DNA of 64,000 bases. Origin: Aurantimonas manganoxydans SI85-9A1. Lineage in GTDB: Bacteria; Pseudomonadota; Alphaproteobacteria; Rhizobiales; Rhizobiaceae. A program made the position numbers and the translations under genes. The DNA lies in assembly GCF_000153465.1 (NCBI RefSeq), contig NZ_CH672387.1, positions 2,953,903 to 3,017,902 of the forward strand, written 5' to 3'. The notes below the pieces were generated by a model that saw only the letters and a list, made by a program, of their open reading frames with translations, had not been told where the DNA came from and made no database searches. The stretch's first letter is position 1. Every line of letters starts with the position of its first letter. Shown one piece after another: positions 53,720-62,482 of this stretch.

Positions 53720-54467
53720 CGAAACCGGTGACGACGGCGGCTTCCTGTCGCGCTGGTCGCGGCGCAAGCGCGAGGTCGAGGCGGCCGAAGCCGCCGAAGC
53801 GGCGGACGCCCAGACGCCCGACGCCGTCGATCCCGAGGCCGTTGCCCGCGAGGCCGAGGAGCTCGAGCAGAACCGGCTGGCGGCGGAAGCGGTCGACATC
53901 GATTCCTTGAAGGCCGGCGACGATTTCGGCCTGTTCATGAAGCGCGGGGTGCCGGAGCTTCTGCGCCGCAAGGCGCTGCGCAAGCTGTGGCGGTCCAATC
54001 CGGTCTTCGCCAATCTCGACGGGCTGAACGATTACGACGAGGATTTCCGCAATCCCGCCCACAATCGCTACACCTCGCTGTGGCAGCTCGGACGCGGCTT
54101 TCTGAGCACCGAGGAGCAGAGCACCCAGCAGGCGACCGGCCGCCTGACTCGGCCCGAGCCCGAAACGGATGCCGTGTCGGCCGAGGCGGAGGATCAGAGC
54201 GAAGCGGGCGCGGTCGCAGACAGTGCGGCAGATGCGCCCGAAGACGTCGCCGTGGCCGAAGACTTGGGGGCCGCGCCGGAGATGGCTGCCGCCGATGCGG
54301 GGCCGCAGGCTGCCGGCGACGACGAGCGCCTGATCACGGAGGAGACAGGCCCGCCGATCGCCGTTGCCACGGCTTCCGCGCCGGAGCCCGAGCCGGTCGA
54401 GCGGATCGAAAGTCCGGCACAGCCTCCAGCGCGGCGCGTGTCGATCCGCCAGCGCCTGCAGGGTTAG
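53712..54467 (+). CDS. DUF3306 domain-containing protein
   Basis: A 251-residue protein overlapping DUF3305 by eight bases. GGFLSRWSRRKREVEAAEAA starts the family pattern; the conserved core is at about 60-125 (VDIDSLKAGDDFGLFMKRGV, LRRKALRKLWRSNPVFANLD, GLNDYDEDFRNP). From residue 140 on it is a long acidic Ala/Glu/Asp-rich tail probably disordered, ending in RRVSIRQRLQG. Function unknown. Overlap with DUF3305 indicates a joint role. Confidence 0.85.
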   Translation: MADETGDDGGFLSRWSRRKREVEAAEAAEAADAQTPDAVDPEAVAREAEELEQNRLAAEAVDIDSLKAGDDFGLFMKRGVPELLRRKALRKLWRSNPVFANLDGLNDYDEDFRNPAHNRYTSLWQLGRGFLSTEEQSTQQATGRLTRPEPETDAVSAEAEDQSEAGAVADSAADAPEDVAVAEDLGAAPEMAAADAGPQAAGDDERLITEETGPPIAVATASAPEPEPVERIESPAQPPARRVSIRQRLQG

Positions 54468-54479
54468 GCCGGCGGCGAA

Positions 54480-54770
54480 TCAGAGATTCGGATCGGCCAG
54501 ATGATTGCGGAGCATCTCCTTGTAGGTGGCCGCCATCTCTTCGATGTAGACCTCGTGATCCTCCACTTCCCGCACCTTGTTGCCGACGAAGGCGTTGTAG
54601 CGGGCGGCGGCGTAGAGAAACGCCATGTGGATGTCGGTCGCCAGAACCTTCTGGTTGGCGCGGTTGGCCACGTCGATGAAGCGGTCCGCCAGCTTCAGGA
54701 AGGCGTCCGGATCGAGCGTCGGCGGCGTGCCTGCGGCGCGGCGCTGCTTGCGGTTTCCCTTGGATTCCAA
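54480..54770 (-). CDS. DUF3144 family protein
   Basis: A 96-residue helical protein. After a basic N-terminus (ESKGNRKQRRAAG) come FLKLADRFIDVANRANQKVL and HMAFLYAAARYNAFVGNKVR, the DUF3144 block FIxLAN...LYAxARFNAF. The family has no known function. It converges on DUF3306 and diverges from the Mrp gene across 119 bases. Confidence 0.82.
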   Translation of the reverse strand: MESKGNRKQRRAAGTPPTLDPDAFLKLADRFIDVANRANQKVLATDIHMAFLYAAARYNAFVGNKVREVEDHEVYIEEMAATYKEMLRNHLADPNL

Positions 54771-54889
54771 GTCTGCGGGCCTCCGTTCGCGCTGTGAGGT
54801 CCGCGCCGATCCGCTCCGGGATCGCGATTGGCCAGGAGCAGCAATTGCCGTAAGAGACGCGGACCCAATTCATAGCAGCGAGAGACCCT

Positions 54890-56050
54890 TTGGCAATCGA
54901 CAAGGCAGACATCCTGGAGCAGCTCAAGCGGGTGAAGGGACCGGATCTCACCGGCAACATCGTCGACCTCGGGCTGGTCTCCGACATCTTCGTCGCCGAC
55001 GGCAAGGTGTTCTTCTCCCTGACCATTCCGGCCGACCGGGCGGAAGAGCTGGAGCCGCTGCGCGCCGCCGCCGAGAAGGCCGCGTCCGGCGTTCCGGGCG
55101 TCGAGAAGGCGACCGTCGCGCTCACCGCCGAAGCGACCAAGTCCTCCGCCAAACCCGTACGCCCGGCGCCGAGCCCGTCCCAGGCCGCCGCCGTGCCGCC
55201 GCCGATGGCTGGGCGCGCACCGCAGCCTCCCAAGGCGCCCGAGAAGGCCGGCGTACCGGGCATCGGCGCGATCATCGCGGTCGCCTCGGGCAAGGGCGGC
55301 GTCGGCAAGTCGACCACCTCCGTCAATCTCGCCCTCGGCCTGCAGGCGAACGGCCTGAAGGTCGGTATCATGGACGCCGACATCTACGGCCCGTCCATGC
55401 CGCGGCTCCTGCACATCTCCGGCCGTCCGCAGAACGTCTCGGGCCGGATCATCCGCCCGATGGAAGGCTACGGCCTGAAGGTGATGTCGATGGGCTTCCT
55501 CGTCGACGAGGAAACCCCGATGATCTGGCGCGGGCCGATGGTCATCTCGGCGCTGACGCAGATGCTGCGCGAGGTCGAATGGGGCGAACTCGACGTGCTC
55601 GTGGTCGACATGCCCCCCGGTACCGGCGACGCCCAGCTCACCATGGCGCAGAACGTGCCGCTGGCCGGCGCGGTCATCGTCTCGACGCCGCAGGATCTGG
55701 CGCTGATCGACGCGCGCAAGGGCCTTGCCATGTTCCGCAAGGTGGACGTGCCGATCCTCGGCATCGTCGAGAACATGAGCTATTTCGTCTGCCCCGACTG
55801 CGGCGGCCGGCACGACATCTTCGGCCATGGCGGCGCCCGCAAGGAAGCCGAGCGCATCGGCGTGCCGTTCCTCGGCGAAGTGCCGCTGGACATGCAGATC
55901 CGCTCGACCTCGGACGGCGGCACGCCCATCGTCATGTCCGAGCCGGACAGCGTGCACTCGAAGACCTATCGGGAGATCGCCCGGACCGCCTGGGAGCGGG
56001 TCGGCGAGGAGCGCCGGATGGTCAGCGCGCCGTCGATCGTCTTCGAATAG
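54890..56050 (+). CDS. apbC: Mrp/ApbC-type iron-sulfur cluster carrier ATPase
   Basis: P-loop ATPase that carries [4Fe-4S] clusters to apoproteins, 386 residues. The N-terminal 80 residues are a MIP18/DUF59 domain (ILEQLKRVKGPDLTGNIVDL). An Ala/Pro linker leads to the deviant Walker A GKGGVGKST (134-142), then DADIYGPSMPRLL and VVDMPPGTGDAQLT. The cluster-binding CxxC is at C300-C303 (YFVCPDCGG). The start is TTG at 54890 after AGCGAGAGACCC. Its place in an island full of Fe-S proteins is fitting. Confidence 0.93.
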   Translation: MAIDKADILEQLKRVKGPDLTGNIVDLGLVSDIFVADGKVFFSLTIPADRAEELEPLRAAAEKAASGVPGVEKATVALTAEATKSSAKPVRPAPSPSQAAAVPPPMAGRAPQPPKAPEKAGVPGIGAIIAVASGKGGVGKSTTSVNLALGLQANGLKVGIMDADIYGPSMPRLLHISGRPQNVSGRIIRPMEGYGLKVMSMGFLVDEETPMIWRGPMVISALTQMLREVEWGELDVLVVDMPPGTGDAQLTMAQNVPLAGAVIVSTPQDLALIDARKGLAMFRKVDVPILGIVENMSYFVCPDCGGRHDIFGHGGARKEAERIGVPFLGEVPLDMQIRSTSDGGTPIVMSEPDSVHSKTYREIARTAWERVGEERRMVSAPSIVFE

Positions 56051-56067
56051 GCGACCGGTTCAGTATC

Positions 56068-56100
56068 CGGCGGCCCGGTGATCTGCGCTCCGGGCCGCCG
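56068..56100. terminator. Bidirectional hairpin between apbC and moeA
   Basis: CGGCGGCCCGG (56068-56078) pairs perfectly with CCGGGCCGCCG (56090-56100), eleven base pairs over an eleven-base loop, between convergent stops. No T run follows on either side. Confidence 0.55.
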
Positions 56101-56123
56101 TCGATCCTGCGATCGCTGCCGGT

Positions 56124-57380
56124 TCAGAACAGGCTGGCATAGGGGATGAAGCCGACGATCTCGCCCGGCGCGACGGCGACGACATCCTCGCCCAGTTCGA
56201 CCAGGCCGTCGGTGTCGACCAGCGACGACAGGAGGCCCGCCCCCTCGCGCGGGAACTTCTGCACCTCCAGTGTGCCGTCGGCGGCGTGGCGGACGCTCGC
56301 GCGGACATATTCGCGCCGGCCGAGTTTCTTCCTGTAGGCAAAAGCCGCCCGCACCGGCGTCGCCACCGTCGCTTCGGGCTCCGCTCCGGCCAGCGCCAGG
56401 ATTGCCGGGCGGGCGACATGGGCGAAGGTCACGAAACTCGCCACCGGATTGCCCGGCAGGCCGATCAGCGGCGTGCCGTCGATCACCCCCATCGCCACCG
56501 GACGGCCCGGCTTGATGGCGATGCGCCAGAACACCATCCGGCCCGTACCCGCGACAGCGTCCTTGACGAAATCCGCCTCACCCGTCGAGACGCCGCCGGA
56601 GGTCAGGACCAGATCATGATCCCTCGCCGCGCCGCGCAAGGTCGCCGCGATCGCGTCGCGGTCGTCCGGCAGGATGTTGAGGTCCGAGACCGAGCAGCCG
56701 AGGCGCCGCAGCATCGCCATCAGCATGAAACGGTTGGAATCGAAGAGCTGCGACGCGGCGCGTTCGGCGCCCGGCGCGACGATCTCGTTGCCAGTGGAGA
56801 AGATCGCCACCCGCACGGGACGGCGAACCGTCAGTTCCACCTGCCCCAGCGCCGCGGCCATGGCGATGTCCTGCGGCAGCAACCGGCGCCCCGAACGCAG
56901 CACGATGGCGCCTGTCGCCACATCCTCGCCGGCCGGCCGCATGTTGGCCCCCGGCTTCAGGCCGGCAGGCAGCATCACCGCCCCGTCGGGCTCGACCTGC
57001 ACATCCTCCTGCATGAAGACGGTATCGGCGCCGCCGGGCATCGGCGCGCCGGTGAAGATGCGCGCGGCCTCGCCGGGCTGAACGTCCTCATCGGAACGCG
57101 AGCCGGCCTGGACGCGGCCGGAGACGGAAAAGCGTCGCTCGGCCTCCTGCGGCAGATCGGCGCTGCGGATGGCGTAGCCGTCGACGGCAGAATTGGCGAA
57201 GGGCGGCAGCGGCAGCGACGCGACCAGATCGGCGGCAAGGATGCGGCCATCGGCCTCGGCCAGCGGAACGGCCTCGATGCCGGCCAGCGGCTGCAAGCGG
57301 GCCGCGATCAGCGCCACGGTCTCGTCGACGGTCATCATCGGCCCGCCGAATGCGAAGCAATCGTCCGAAAGTTGCGCCAT
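56124..57380 (-). CDS. moeA: Molybdopterin molybdenumtransferase MoeA
   Basis: Inserts Mo (or W) into adenylated molybdopterin, 418 residues. MAQLSDDCFAFGGPMMTVDE is a common alphaproteobacterial MoeA start. Domain blocks are PPFANSAVDGYAIRSADL, RIFTGAPMPGGADTVFMQED, GRRLLPQDIAMAAALGQVEL, VAIFSTGNEIV, VLTSGGVSTGEADFVKDAV and GLPGNPVASFVTF; the final beta-barrel domain ends the chain. This is the most canonical of three MoeA-type genes in the window. It diverges from fdhD. Confidence 0.94.
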   Translation of the reverse strand: MAQLSDDCFAFGGPMMTVDETVALIAARLQPLAGIEAVPLAEADGRILAADLVASLPLPPFANSAVDGYAIRSADLPQEAERRFSVSGRVQAGSRSDEDVQPGEAARIFTGAPMPGGADTVFMQEDVQVEPDGAVMLPAGLKPGANMRPAGEDVATGAIVLRSGRRLLPQDIAMAAALGQVELTVRRPVRVAIFSTGNEIVAPGAERAASQLFDSNRFMLMAMLRRLGCSVSDLNILPDDRDAIAATLRGAARDHDLVLTSGGVSTGEADFVKDAVAGTGRMVFWRIAIKPGRPVAMGVIDGTPLIGLPGNPVASFVTFAHVARPAILALAGAEPEATVATPVRAAFAYRKKLGRREYVRASVRHAADGTLEVQKFPREGAGLLSSLVDTDGLVELGEDVVAVAPGEIVGFIPYASLF

Positions 57381-57540
57381 CCCCGCACCCGTTCATTGCA
57401 TCGGCCGCCGCGGTGACCCGCGCGACCGGTCCGGTCCCTATATGAGCGCCGGATCACATTCTACCCTTGCACGACACGCCGGACGCCCGCACACCTTCGG
57501 ATGCGCCGCCCATGCAACAGCCTATCGACAGGACCCCCCA

Positions 57541-58434
57541 ATGTCAGACACCGACGATCGGCCGACCGTCACGACCATCATGCCGGAGCCCGGCAATCCG
57601 CGCCTGACCGAGCGCGTCACCGGGCTCGACCAGACAGGGGCGCAGGTGGCGGTCTCGGTGCCGGTCGAGCGCGCGCTGACGCTCTATCTCAACGCCCAGG
57701 AGATCGTCACGATGATGACGATCAACGACTATCCTGAATATCTGGCGCTCGGCTATCTGCTCAACCAGAACATGCTGAAGCCCGACGATGTCGTCACCGG
57801 CGTCGATTATGACGACGATCTCGAGGTCGTGGTGGTGCGCACCGAGCGCGGCACCAATTACGAGGATAAGCTGAAGAAGCGCACCCTGACCTCGGGCTGC
57901 GCGCAGGGCACGGCCTTCGGCGACCTGATGGAAGCGCTGGACGAGATCGAACTGCCGGCCGCCAGCCTGCACACGTCATGGCTCTACCAACTGGCGAAGA
58001 CGATCAACACCACCCCGTCGCTCTATCTGGAGGCCGGCGCGATCCATGGCTGCGTCCTTTGCGTGAAGGGCCGGCCGCTCTGCTACATGGAGGATGTCGG
58101 CCGCCACAACGCGGTCGACAAGATCGCCGGCTGGATGTTCCGCCACGGGGTCGACCCGGCCGACAAGATCCTCTACACGACCGGCCGCCTGACCTCGGAA
58201 ATGACCATCAAGACCGTGCGGATGGGCATTCCCATCCTGGTGTCGCGGTCGGGCTTCACCGCCTGGGGCGTGGCGCTGGCGCGGCAGATCGGGCTGACCC
58301 TGATCGGCCGGGCCAAGGGCAAGCGCTTCGTGGCGCTGTCGGGCGCCGAGCGCATCGTCTTCGACCAGGATCTCGCGACGGTGGACGACGAACCGAAGCG
58401 CAGCAGACGCAAGGGCGCAGACCATGACAGCTGA
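57541..58434 (+). CDS. fdhD: Formate dehydrogenase accessory sulfurtransferase FdhD
   Basis: Transfers sulfur from a cysteine desulfurase to the pterin-bound metal of formate dehydrogenase. The 297 residues show [12 protein letters not shown]-type N-terminus, [13 protein letters not shown] with C120, [34 protein letters not shown] and [20 protein letters not shown], the usual FdhD order. In E. coli the sulfur-carrying loop has CxxC; here only the first Cys is present and the second position is Gly. The ATG follows CAGGACCCCCC and the stop overlaps mobA by 11 bases. Confidence 0.95.
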   Translation: MSDTDDRPTVTTIMPEPGNPRLTERVTGLDQTGAQVAVSVPVERALTLYLNAQEIVTMMTINDYPEYLALGYLLNQNMLKPDDVVTGVDYDDDLEVVVVRTERGTNYEDKLKKRTLTSGCAQGTAFGDLMEALDEIELPAASLHTSWLYQLAKTINTTPSLYLEAGAIHGCVLCVKGRPLCYMEDVGRHNAVDKIAGWMFRHGVDPADKILYTTGRLTSEMTIKTVRMGIPILVSRSGFTAWGVALARQIGLTLIGRAKGKRFVALSGAERIVFDQDLATVDDEPKRSRRKGADHDS

Positions 58435-59053
58435 CATTGCCGCGCCGATCGGCGTGATCCTCGCAGGTGGCCTTGCCCGACGCATGGGCGGCGGCGACAA
58501 GCCGATGCGCACCATTGCCGGCCGGCCGATTCTCGCCCATGTGATCCACCGCTTCGCGCCGCAATGCGCCGGGGTGATCCTCAATGCCAATGGCGATCCG
58601 GAGCGGTTCTCCGGCTTCGACCTGCCGGTGGTGGCGGACAATGTCGAGGGCCATCCCGGCCCCCTCGCCGGCATCCTCGCGGCGCTCGACTGGACGGCGG
58701 AACACCGGCCCGATGCGAAGTGGGTCGTCAGCGTCGCCGGAGACTGCCCGTTCCTGCCACGCGATCTCGTGGCGCGGCTGGGTGCAGCGCGCGATGCCGA
58801 GGACGCCGACCTTGCCGTCGCCGCGTCGGGCGAGCGCACCCATCCGCCCATCGGCCTGTGGAAGGTCGCCCTGCGCGGCGCCCTTCGCGAGGCGCTGGTC
58901 GGCGAGGAACTGCGCAAGATCGATCGCTGGACGGCACGCTACAGGCTGGCGACCGTCTCCTGGCCGGCCGAGCCGGTCGACCCGTTCTTCAATGCCAATA
59001 CGGTGGAGGATCTCGCCGACGCCGAGGCGCTGGCGCAGCAGACCGCCGACTGA
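58424..59053 (+). CDS. mobA: Molybdenum cofactor guanylyltransferase MobA
   Basis: Adds GMP to the Mo/W-pterin to make the guanine dinucleotide cofactor used by formate dehydrogenases, 209 residues. [20 protein letters not shown] is the nucleotide-binding start (LAGGxxRRMGGxDK), [20 protein letters not shown] the second motif, [15 protein letters not shown] the metal-binding region, and [20 protein letters not shown] the product-binding end. It overlaps fdhD and converges on the MoeA-fusion gene. Confidence 0.95.
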   Translation: MTADIAAPIGVILAGGLARRMGGGDKPMRTIAGRPILAHVIHRFAPQCAGVILNANGDPERFSGFDLPVVADNVEGHPGPLAGILAALDWTAEHRPDAKWVVSVAGDCPFLPRDLVARLGAARDAEDADLAVAASGERTHPPIGLWKVALRGALREALVGEELRKIDRWTARYRLATVSWPAEPVDPFFNANTVEDLADAEALAQQTAD

Positions 59054-59056
59054 GCG

Positions 59057-61018
59057 TCAGGCCGGCCGGAACCCCGCCTGCGCAAGGGCATCCCGCACAT
59101 CGGGGGACTTCAGCGCGGCCAGGAAATCCTGCACCGCGGGCCGGTCCCGCCGCGCCGTCACCAGCGCGAAATCGTAGGATTCCTCGGCCAGCGGCAGGAA
59201 GCCGAGACCGGCCGCCTTCGCCACCGGCGCGATGGTCACGCCCCAGTCCGCCCGGCCCTGAATTACGGCCGCTGCGACCGCGTTGTGGGATTTCGGCTGG
59301 TTCCAGTAGCCGTCCGGCCGTGCCGTGCCGATGAGCCGGTCGATCAGGATGCGCGTTCCAGCGCCCTGGTTGCGGTTGACCATCAGGCAGTCCGGATCGG
59401 CCAGCGCCGCCGCGACCGCATCGTCCGCCGAGCGGCCGGCAAAGCGTGGATCGCCGTCCCTGAAGACGATGCCCTGCATCCGCCGCCAGCCCGGCACGAG
59501 CTCCAGCCCCTCGGTCAGGAAGGGCGCGTTGTAGCTCTCGGTGCGCGGGTCGAAGAGGTGGATCGGCGCCAGATCGCATTCGCCGCGCTTGGCTGCCGCG
59601 AGCCCGCCCAGACTGCCGACCGCGAGCGTGCGCACCGCCCGCCCCTTATGTGCCAGCGGTGCCAGCACCCGGTCGAGCCCGGTGCAATGGCTGCCGATGA
59701 TGACGAGATCGGGGATCCGCAGCGACGGCGTGAACAAGGTGACGGACGCTTCGGTCCCGGCCGGCAGATGATCGGCCAGCGCCTCGATGCGCAGGAAGCC
59801 GTCGGCCTGGGTGAAGGAGGTGATCGCGCCCGAGCCCTTGCCTGTGGGATAGGCGATCAGTCCGTCCTCGCTTTGGACCAGCGACACCATGGCGAATTCG
59901 GTGCGGCCGAGTTCGGAGGGTATGCGCAGCGGGATGTGCGCCGTCACCTGCGTCTCCGCCCGCGGCGGCAGGCCGCCCATGCGGCGCAGGACCGGCACGA
60001 CCATGTCGTGGAAGGTGAACATCGCCGAGGTCGGAAAGCCCGGCAGGATGACCACCGGCTTGCCGTCGCAGACGGCGAGGCACAAGGGTTTGCCCGGCTT
60101 CAGCGCGACGCCGTGGGCGACGATGCCCGGCGCGCCGAGGCGGTCGATGATACGGTGGCTGACATCGCCGGCGCCCTTGGAGGTGCCGCCGGACAGGACC
60201 ACCATGTCATTGTCCGCCAGCGCCGTCCGCAGCACGGCCTCGAGCCCGGCCTCGTCGTCGGGAAAGGCGCCGAGACGCGCCACGTCGCCGCCATTCTCGC
60301 TGATCGCCGCCGCGACGATCGCACCATTGGTGTCGTAGACCGAGGCTGGCCCCAGCGGTTCGCCCGGCTGCACCAGTTCGTCGCCGGTCGACAGTACCGC
60401 CACGCGGACCCGGCGTGTCACGGGGATTTCGGGGATGCCGCTGGCGGCCAGCATGCCGATCTCGCGCGAGCCCATGACGGTGCCGGCGCGCAGCAGCAAT
60501 TCGCCGGCGGCCATGTCCGAACCGGCATGGGAGACGAACTGGCCCGGCGCCGCCGGACGCCTGATCTCCACGCCCCCATCGCCGGCCGGTTCGGTATGCT
60601 CGACCATCACGACCGCGTCGGCGCCGCGCGGCACCACGCCGCCGGTGGCGATCGGCGTCGCCGTCCCCGGCGCGACCGGCAGGGTCGGGGCGACGCCGCA
60701 AGCCAGCGTTTCGGCATTCAGGGACAACCGCACGGGCCGGCCCTGCCCGCTCGCCGCGACATCCGCGGCACGCAGGGCAAAGCCGTCGACATTCGCCCGG
60801 TCGAAGGGCGGCACGTCGATGGGCGAGAGGATGTCGGTCGCCGAGACGCGCCCCAGCGCGTCACCCAGCGCGACGGTCTCGCGAGGCAGGGGCCGCGGAA
60901 ACAGCGCCGCCTCGAAGCGCAGCAACGCCTCTTCCCGCGACAGGATCGACAGGAATTGCTGCTGGTCGAGGCCCGGCTTCGCCGTCTCGGCGGGCGCGTC
61001 GCGGGGATCGGTGGTCAT
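59057..61018 (-). CDS. MoeA fused to a PBP-like (LysR-substrate-binding type) domain
   Basis: A 653-residue fusion. Residues 1 to about 425 are a MoeA domain set (PPFDRANVDGFALRAAD, ATGGVVPRGADAVVMVEH, GSREIGMLAASGIPEIPV, VAVLSTGDELV, VLSGGTSKGAGDVSHRII, LPGFPTSAMFTFHDMVVPVL). From about 433 a PBP-like domain follows (PDLVIIGSHCTGLDRVLAPL, ECDLAPIHLFDPRTESYN, NRNQGAGTRILIDRLIG, WGVTIAPVAKAAGLGFLPL). The same sensor type is present in the island's HTH regulator. MoeA-PBP fusions are known from archaea and some bacteria; here it may couple oxyanion or pterin sensing to insertion. The start at 61018 overlaps the upstream stop (ATGA). Confidence 0.9.
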   Translation of the reverse strand: MTTDPRDAPAETAKPGLDQQQFLSILSREEALLRFEAALFPRPLPRETVALGDALGRVSATDILSPIDVPPFDRANVDGFALRAADVAASGQGRPVRLSLNAETLACGVAPTLPVAPGTATPIATGGVVPRGADAVVMVEHTEPAGDGGVEIRRPAAPGQFVSHAGSDMAAGELLLRAGTVMGSREIGMLAASGIPEIPVTRRVRVAVLSTGDELVQPGEPLGPASVYDTNGAIVAAAISENGGDVARLGAFPDDEAGLEAVLRTALADNDMVVLSGGTSKGAGDVSHRIIDRLGAPGIVAHGVALKPGKPLCLAVCDGKPVVILPGFPTSAMFTFHDMVVPVLRRMGGLPPRAETQVTAHIPLRIPSELGRTEFAMVSLVQSEDGLIAYPTGKGSGAITSFTQADGFLRIEALADHLPAGTEASVTLFTPSLRIPDLVIIGSHCTGLDRVLAPLAHKGRAVRTLAVGSLGGLAAAKRGECDLAPIHLFDPRTESYNAPFLTEGLELVPGWRRMQGIVFRDGDPRFAGRSADDAVAAALADPDCLMVNRNQGAGTRILIDRLIGTARPDGYWNQPKSHNAVAAAVIQGRADWGVTIAPVAKAAGLGFLPLAEESYDFALVTARRDRPAVQDFLAALKSPDVRDALAQAGFRPA

Positions 61019-62133
61019 GGCGCCTCGTTGAGGAGTGAGCCGAACAGCATACTGCCAGCGGCATGGCCTTCGCTGGAGGCCGGCATGAGGCACCAGGCAT
61101 CGGCGGCGGCCATCTCGGCGAGCGGAAGGGCGCCGCATGCGAGCGGCGTCCAGTCATCGTCCGAGCGCTTCAGGAGAGCGAGTTCCACCATGCCGATGGC
61201 CGAGGATATCTTGTGGGTCAGCGCGCGCGCAACCATCGGCCGCGGGCGGGTACCGGCAAGGCGCGCCAGCAGCGTCTCCCCGAGCGCAAGCCACACGGCC
61301 ATGGCCTGATCCGGCTGTCCCGGCAGCGCGATGACCGGCACTCGGTCAATCCGGCCGATGGCTGCGGTCCGCCCGGGGCGAAGCGCAAGCCCGTGGGCGT
61401 GAAGCGCGCCGGCGCGGCCGAGTGCCGTGGGCGTGGCGTCGTCATGGCCGGCGCCGGTACCGCCGATGACGACCACCAGATCCACCGCTCCCGTCATGGC
61501 AACGGCGATGGACGCCGCGTCGCGCTCGGTCGTCACCCGTATCGTCTCGGCCCCCGCCGCCACCGCCCGTGCGGCGATCAGATCGGCCGTCAGTCCGACG
61601 CCGTCGGATGAGAGGTTCACGAGCCGCAGGCGTGGCCGGCGGACCGGCAGGGTCGCAAGGCCGAGGGCTTGCGCGCAGGCGATATCGAACGCCGAAATCC
61701 GCCGCCCCGGCCGCAACAGGCCGGCACCGGTGGCGATATCGTCGCCGGCGCGCCGCACGCCCTCGCCGGGTATGGCCTCGCAGGTCGCCTGCGCGAAGGG
61801 GCCGTCCACCTCCACCCATTCGGCGTCCACGACGCAGTCGCAGCCCTCCGGCATCGGCGCGCCGACCGCAATCCGGCTCGGCGGTACGGCCAACATCGCC
61901 GGCGCATAGGACGACGCGCCGACGAGGTCGGCGGAGGCCAGTGCCCAGCCATCCAGCGCCGCCTCGTCGCGGTCCGGCACGGCGCGCGGGGCCGGCACCG
62001 CGTTGGCCGCGATCAGGCCTGACGCACCGGCCAGCGCCATGTCGATGGGTGCCACGGCCTCCATGCCATCCAGCAGCCATGCCGTGACGGTCTCGACATC
62101 GGCCAGCGATCCGCCCGGTCCCCGAACCGTCAT
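61015..62133 (-). CDS. MoeA-like molybdopterin-binding protein
   Basis: A shortened or divergent MoeA relative of 372 residues, co-translated with the fusion gene. DRDEAALDGWALASADLVGA matches the NxxxDGYA block with substitutions, VGAPMPEGCDCVVDAEWVE the G-PxPxGxDxVV block, GRRISAFDIACAQALGLATL the LxxxGxxxI block, and VVVIGGTGAGHDDATPTALG with VIALPGQPDQAMAVWLALG the molybdopterin-binding MoCF fold. The last 100 residues lack the usual C-terminal barrel pattern. It may be a partner that completes the fusion protein's pterin site. Confidence 0.82.
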   Translation of the reverse strand: MTVRGPGGSLADVETVTAWLLDGMEAVAPIDMALAGASGLIAANAVPAPRAVPDRDEAALDGWALASADLVGASSYAPAMLAVPPSRIAVGAPMPEGCDCVVDAEWVEVDGPFAQATCEAIPGEGVRRAGDDIATGAGLLRPGRRISAFDIACAQALGLATLPVRRPRLRLVNLSSDGVGLTADLIAARAVAAGAETIRVTTERDAASIAVAMTGAVDLVVVIGGTGAGHDDATPTALGRAGALHAHGLALRPGRTAAIGRIDRVPVIALPGQPDQAMAVWLALGETLLARLAGTRPRPMVARALTHKISSAIGMVELALLKRSDDDWTPLACGALPLAEMAAADAWCLMPASSEGHAAGSMLFGSLLNEAP

Positions 62134-62482
62134 GCGCCGTGACCGCGGGAGGCTGCGCGCAGGCCGGCCCGCGCGCGACGGGATGTCGACTCGCTGGCGG
62201 ACAAGCGATCCCGGGCGCGCGCCGGCGTCGGGGTGTGGAGGGAGATCATCGGATATGGCACGTCGTTGTCATGTCGCGGCGGCAGCCTGCGAGAAGATTA
62301 CCGTCTTTGCCGGGTCGGGCAAACCCGTGAACCGCGCGGGGATCTGCATCTTGCACTGCACAACAGGCGGTGCGCCCCTCCCTTGTTTCCGCTATGGCGG
62401 TCGTGCAGTCTCGTCCAAACCCCATTCACGCCGCTGTCCAGCACTCGTTGCGCGCGCGTCTGTCAGCCAAGCCAGGTGACGC
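62134..62482. other. Divergent intergenic region before putA (349 bp)
   Basis: The gap between the MoeA-like gene and putA must hold two outward promoters. The stretch near 62295-62360 contains short dyads such as TTGCCGGGTCGGGCAA and TTGCACTGCACAA that may be regulatory, but I see no clear -35/-10 pair. The Lrp-type putR gene that often lies here is missing, and I find no other gene. Confidence 0.4.
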
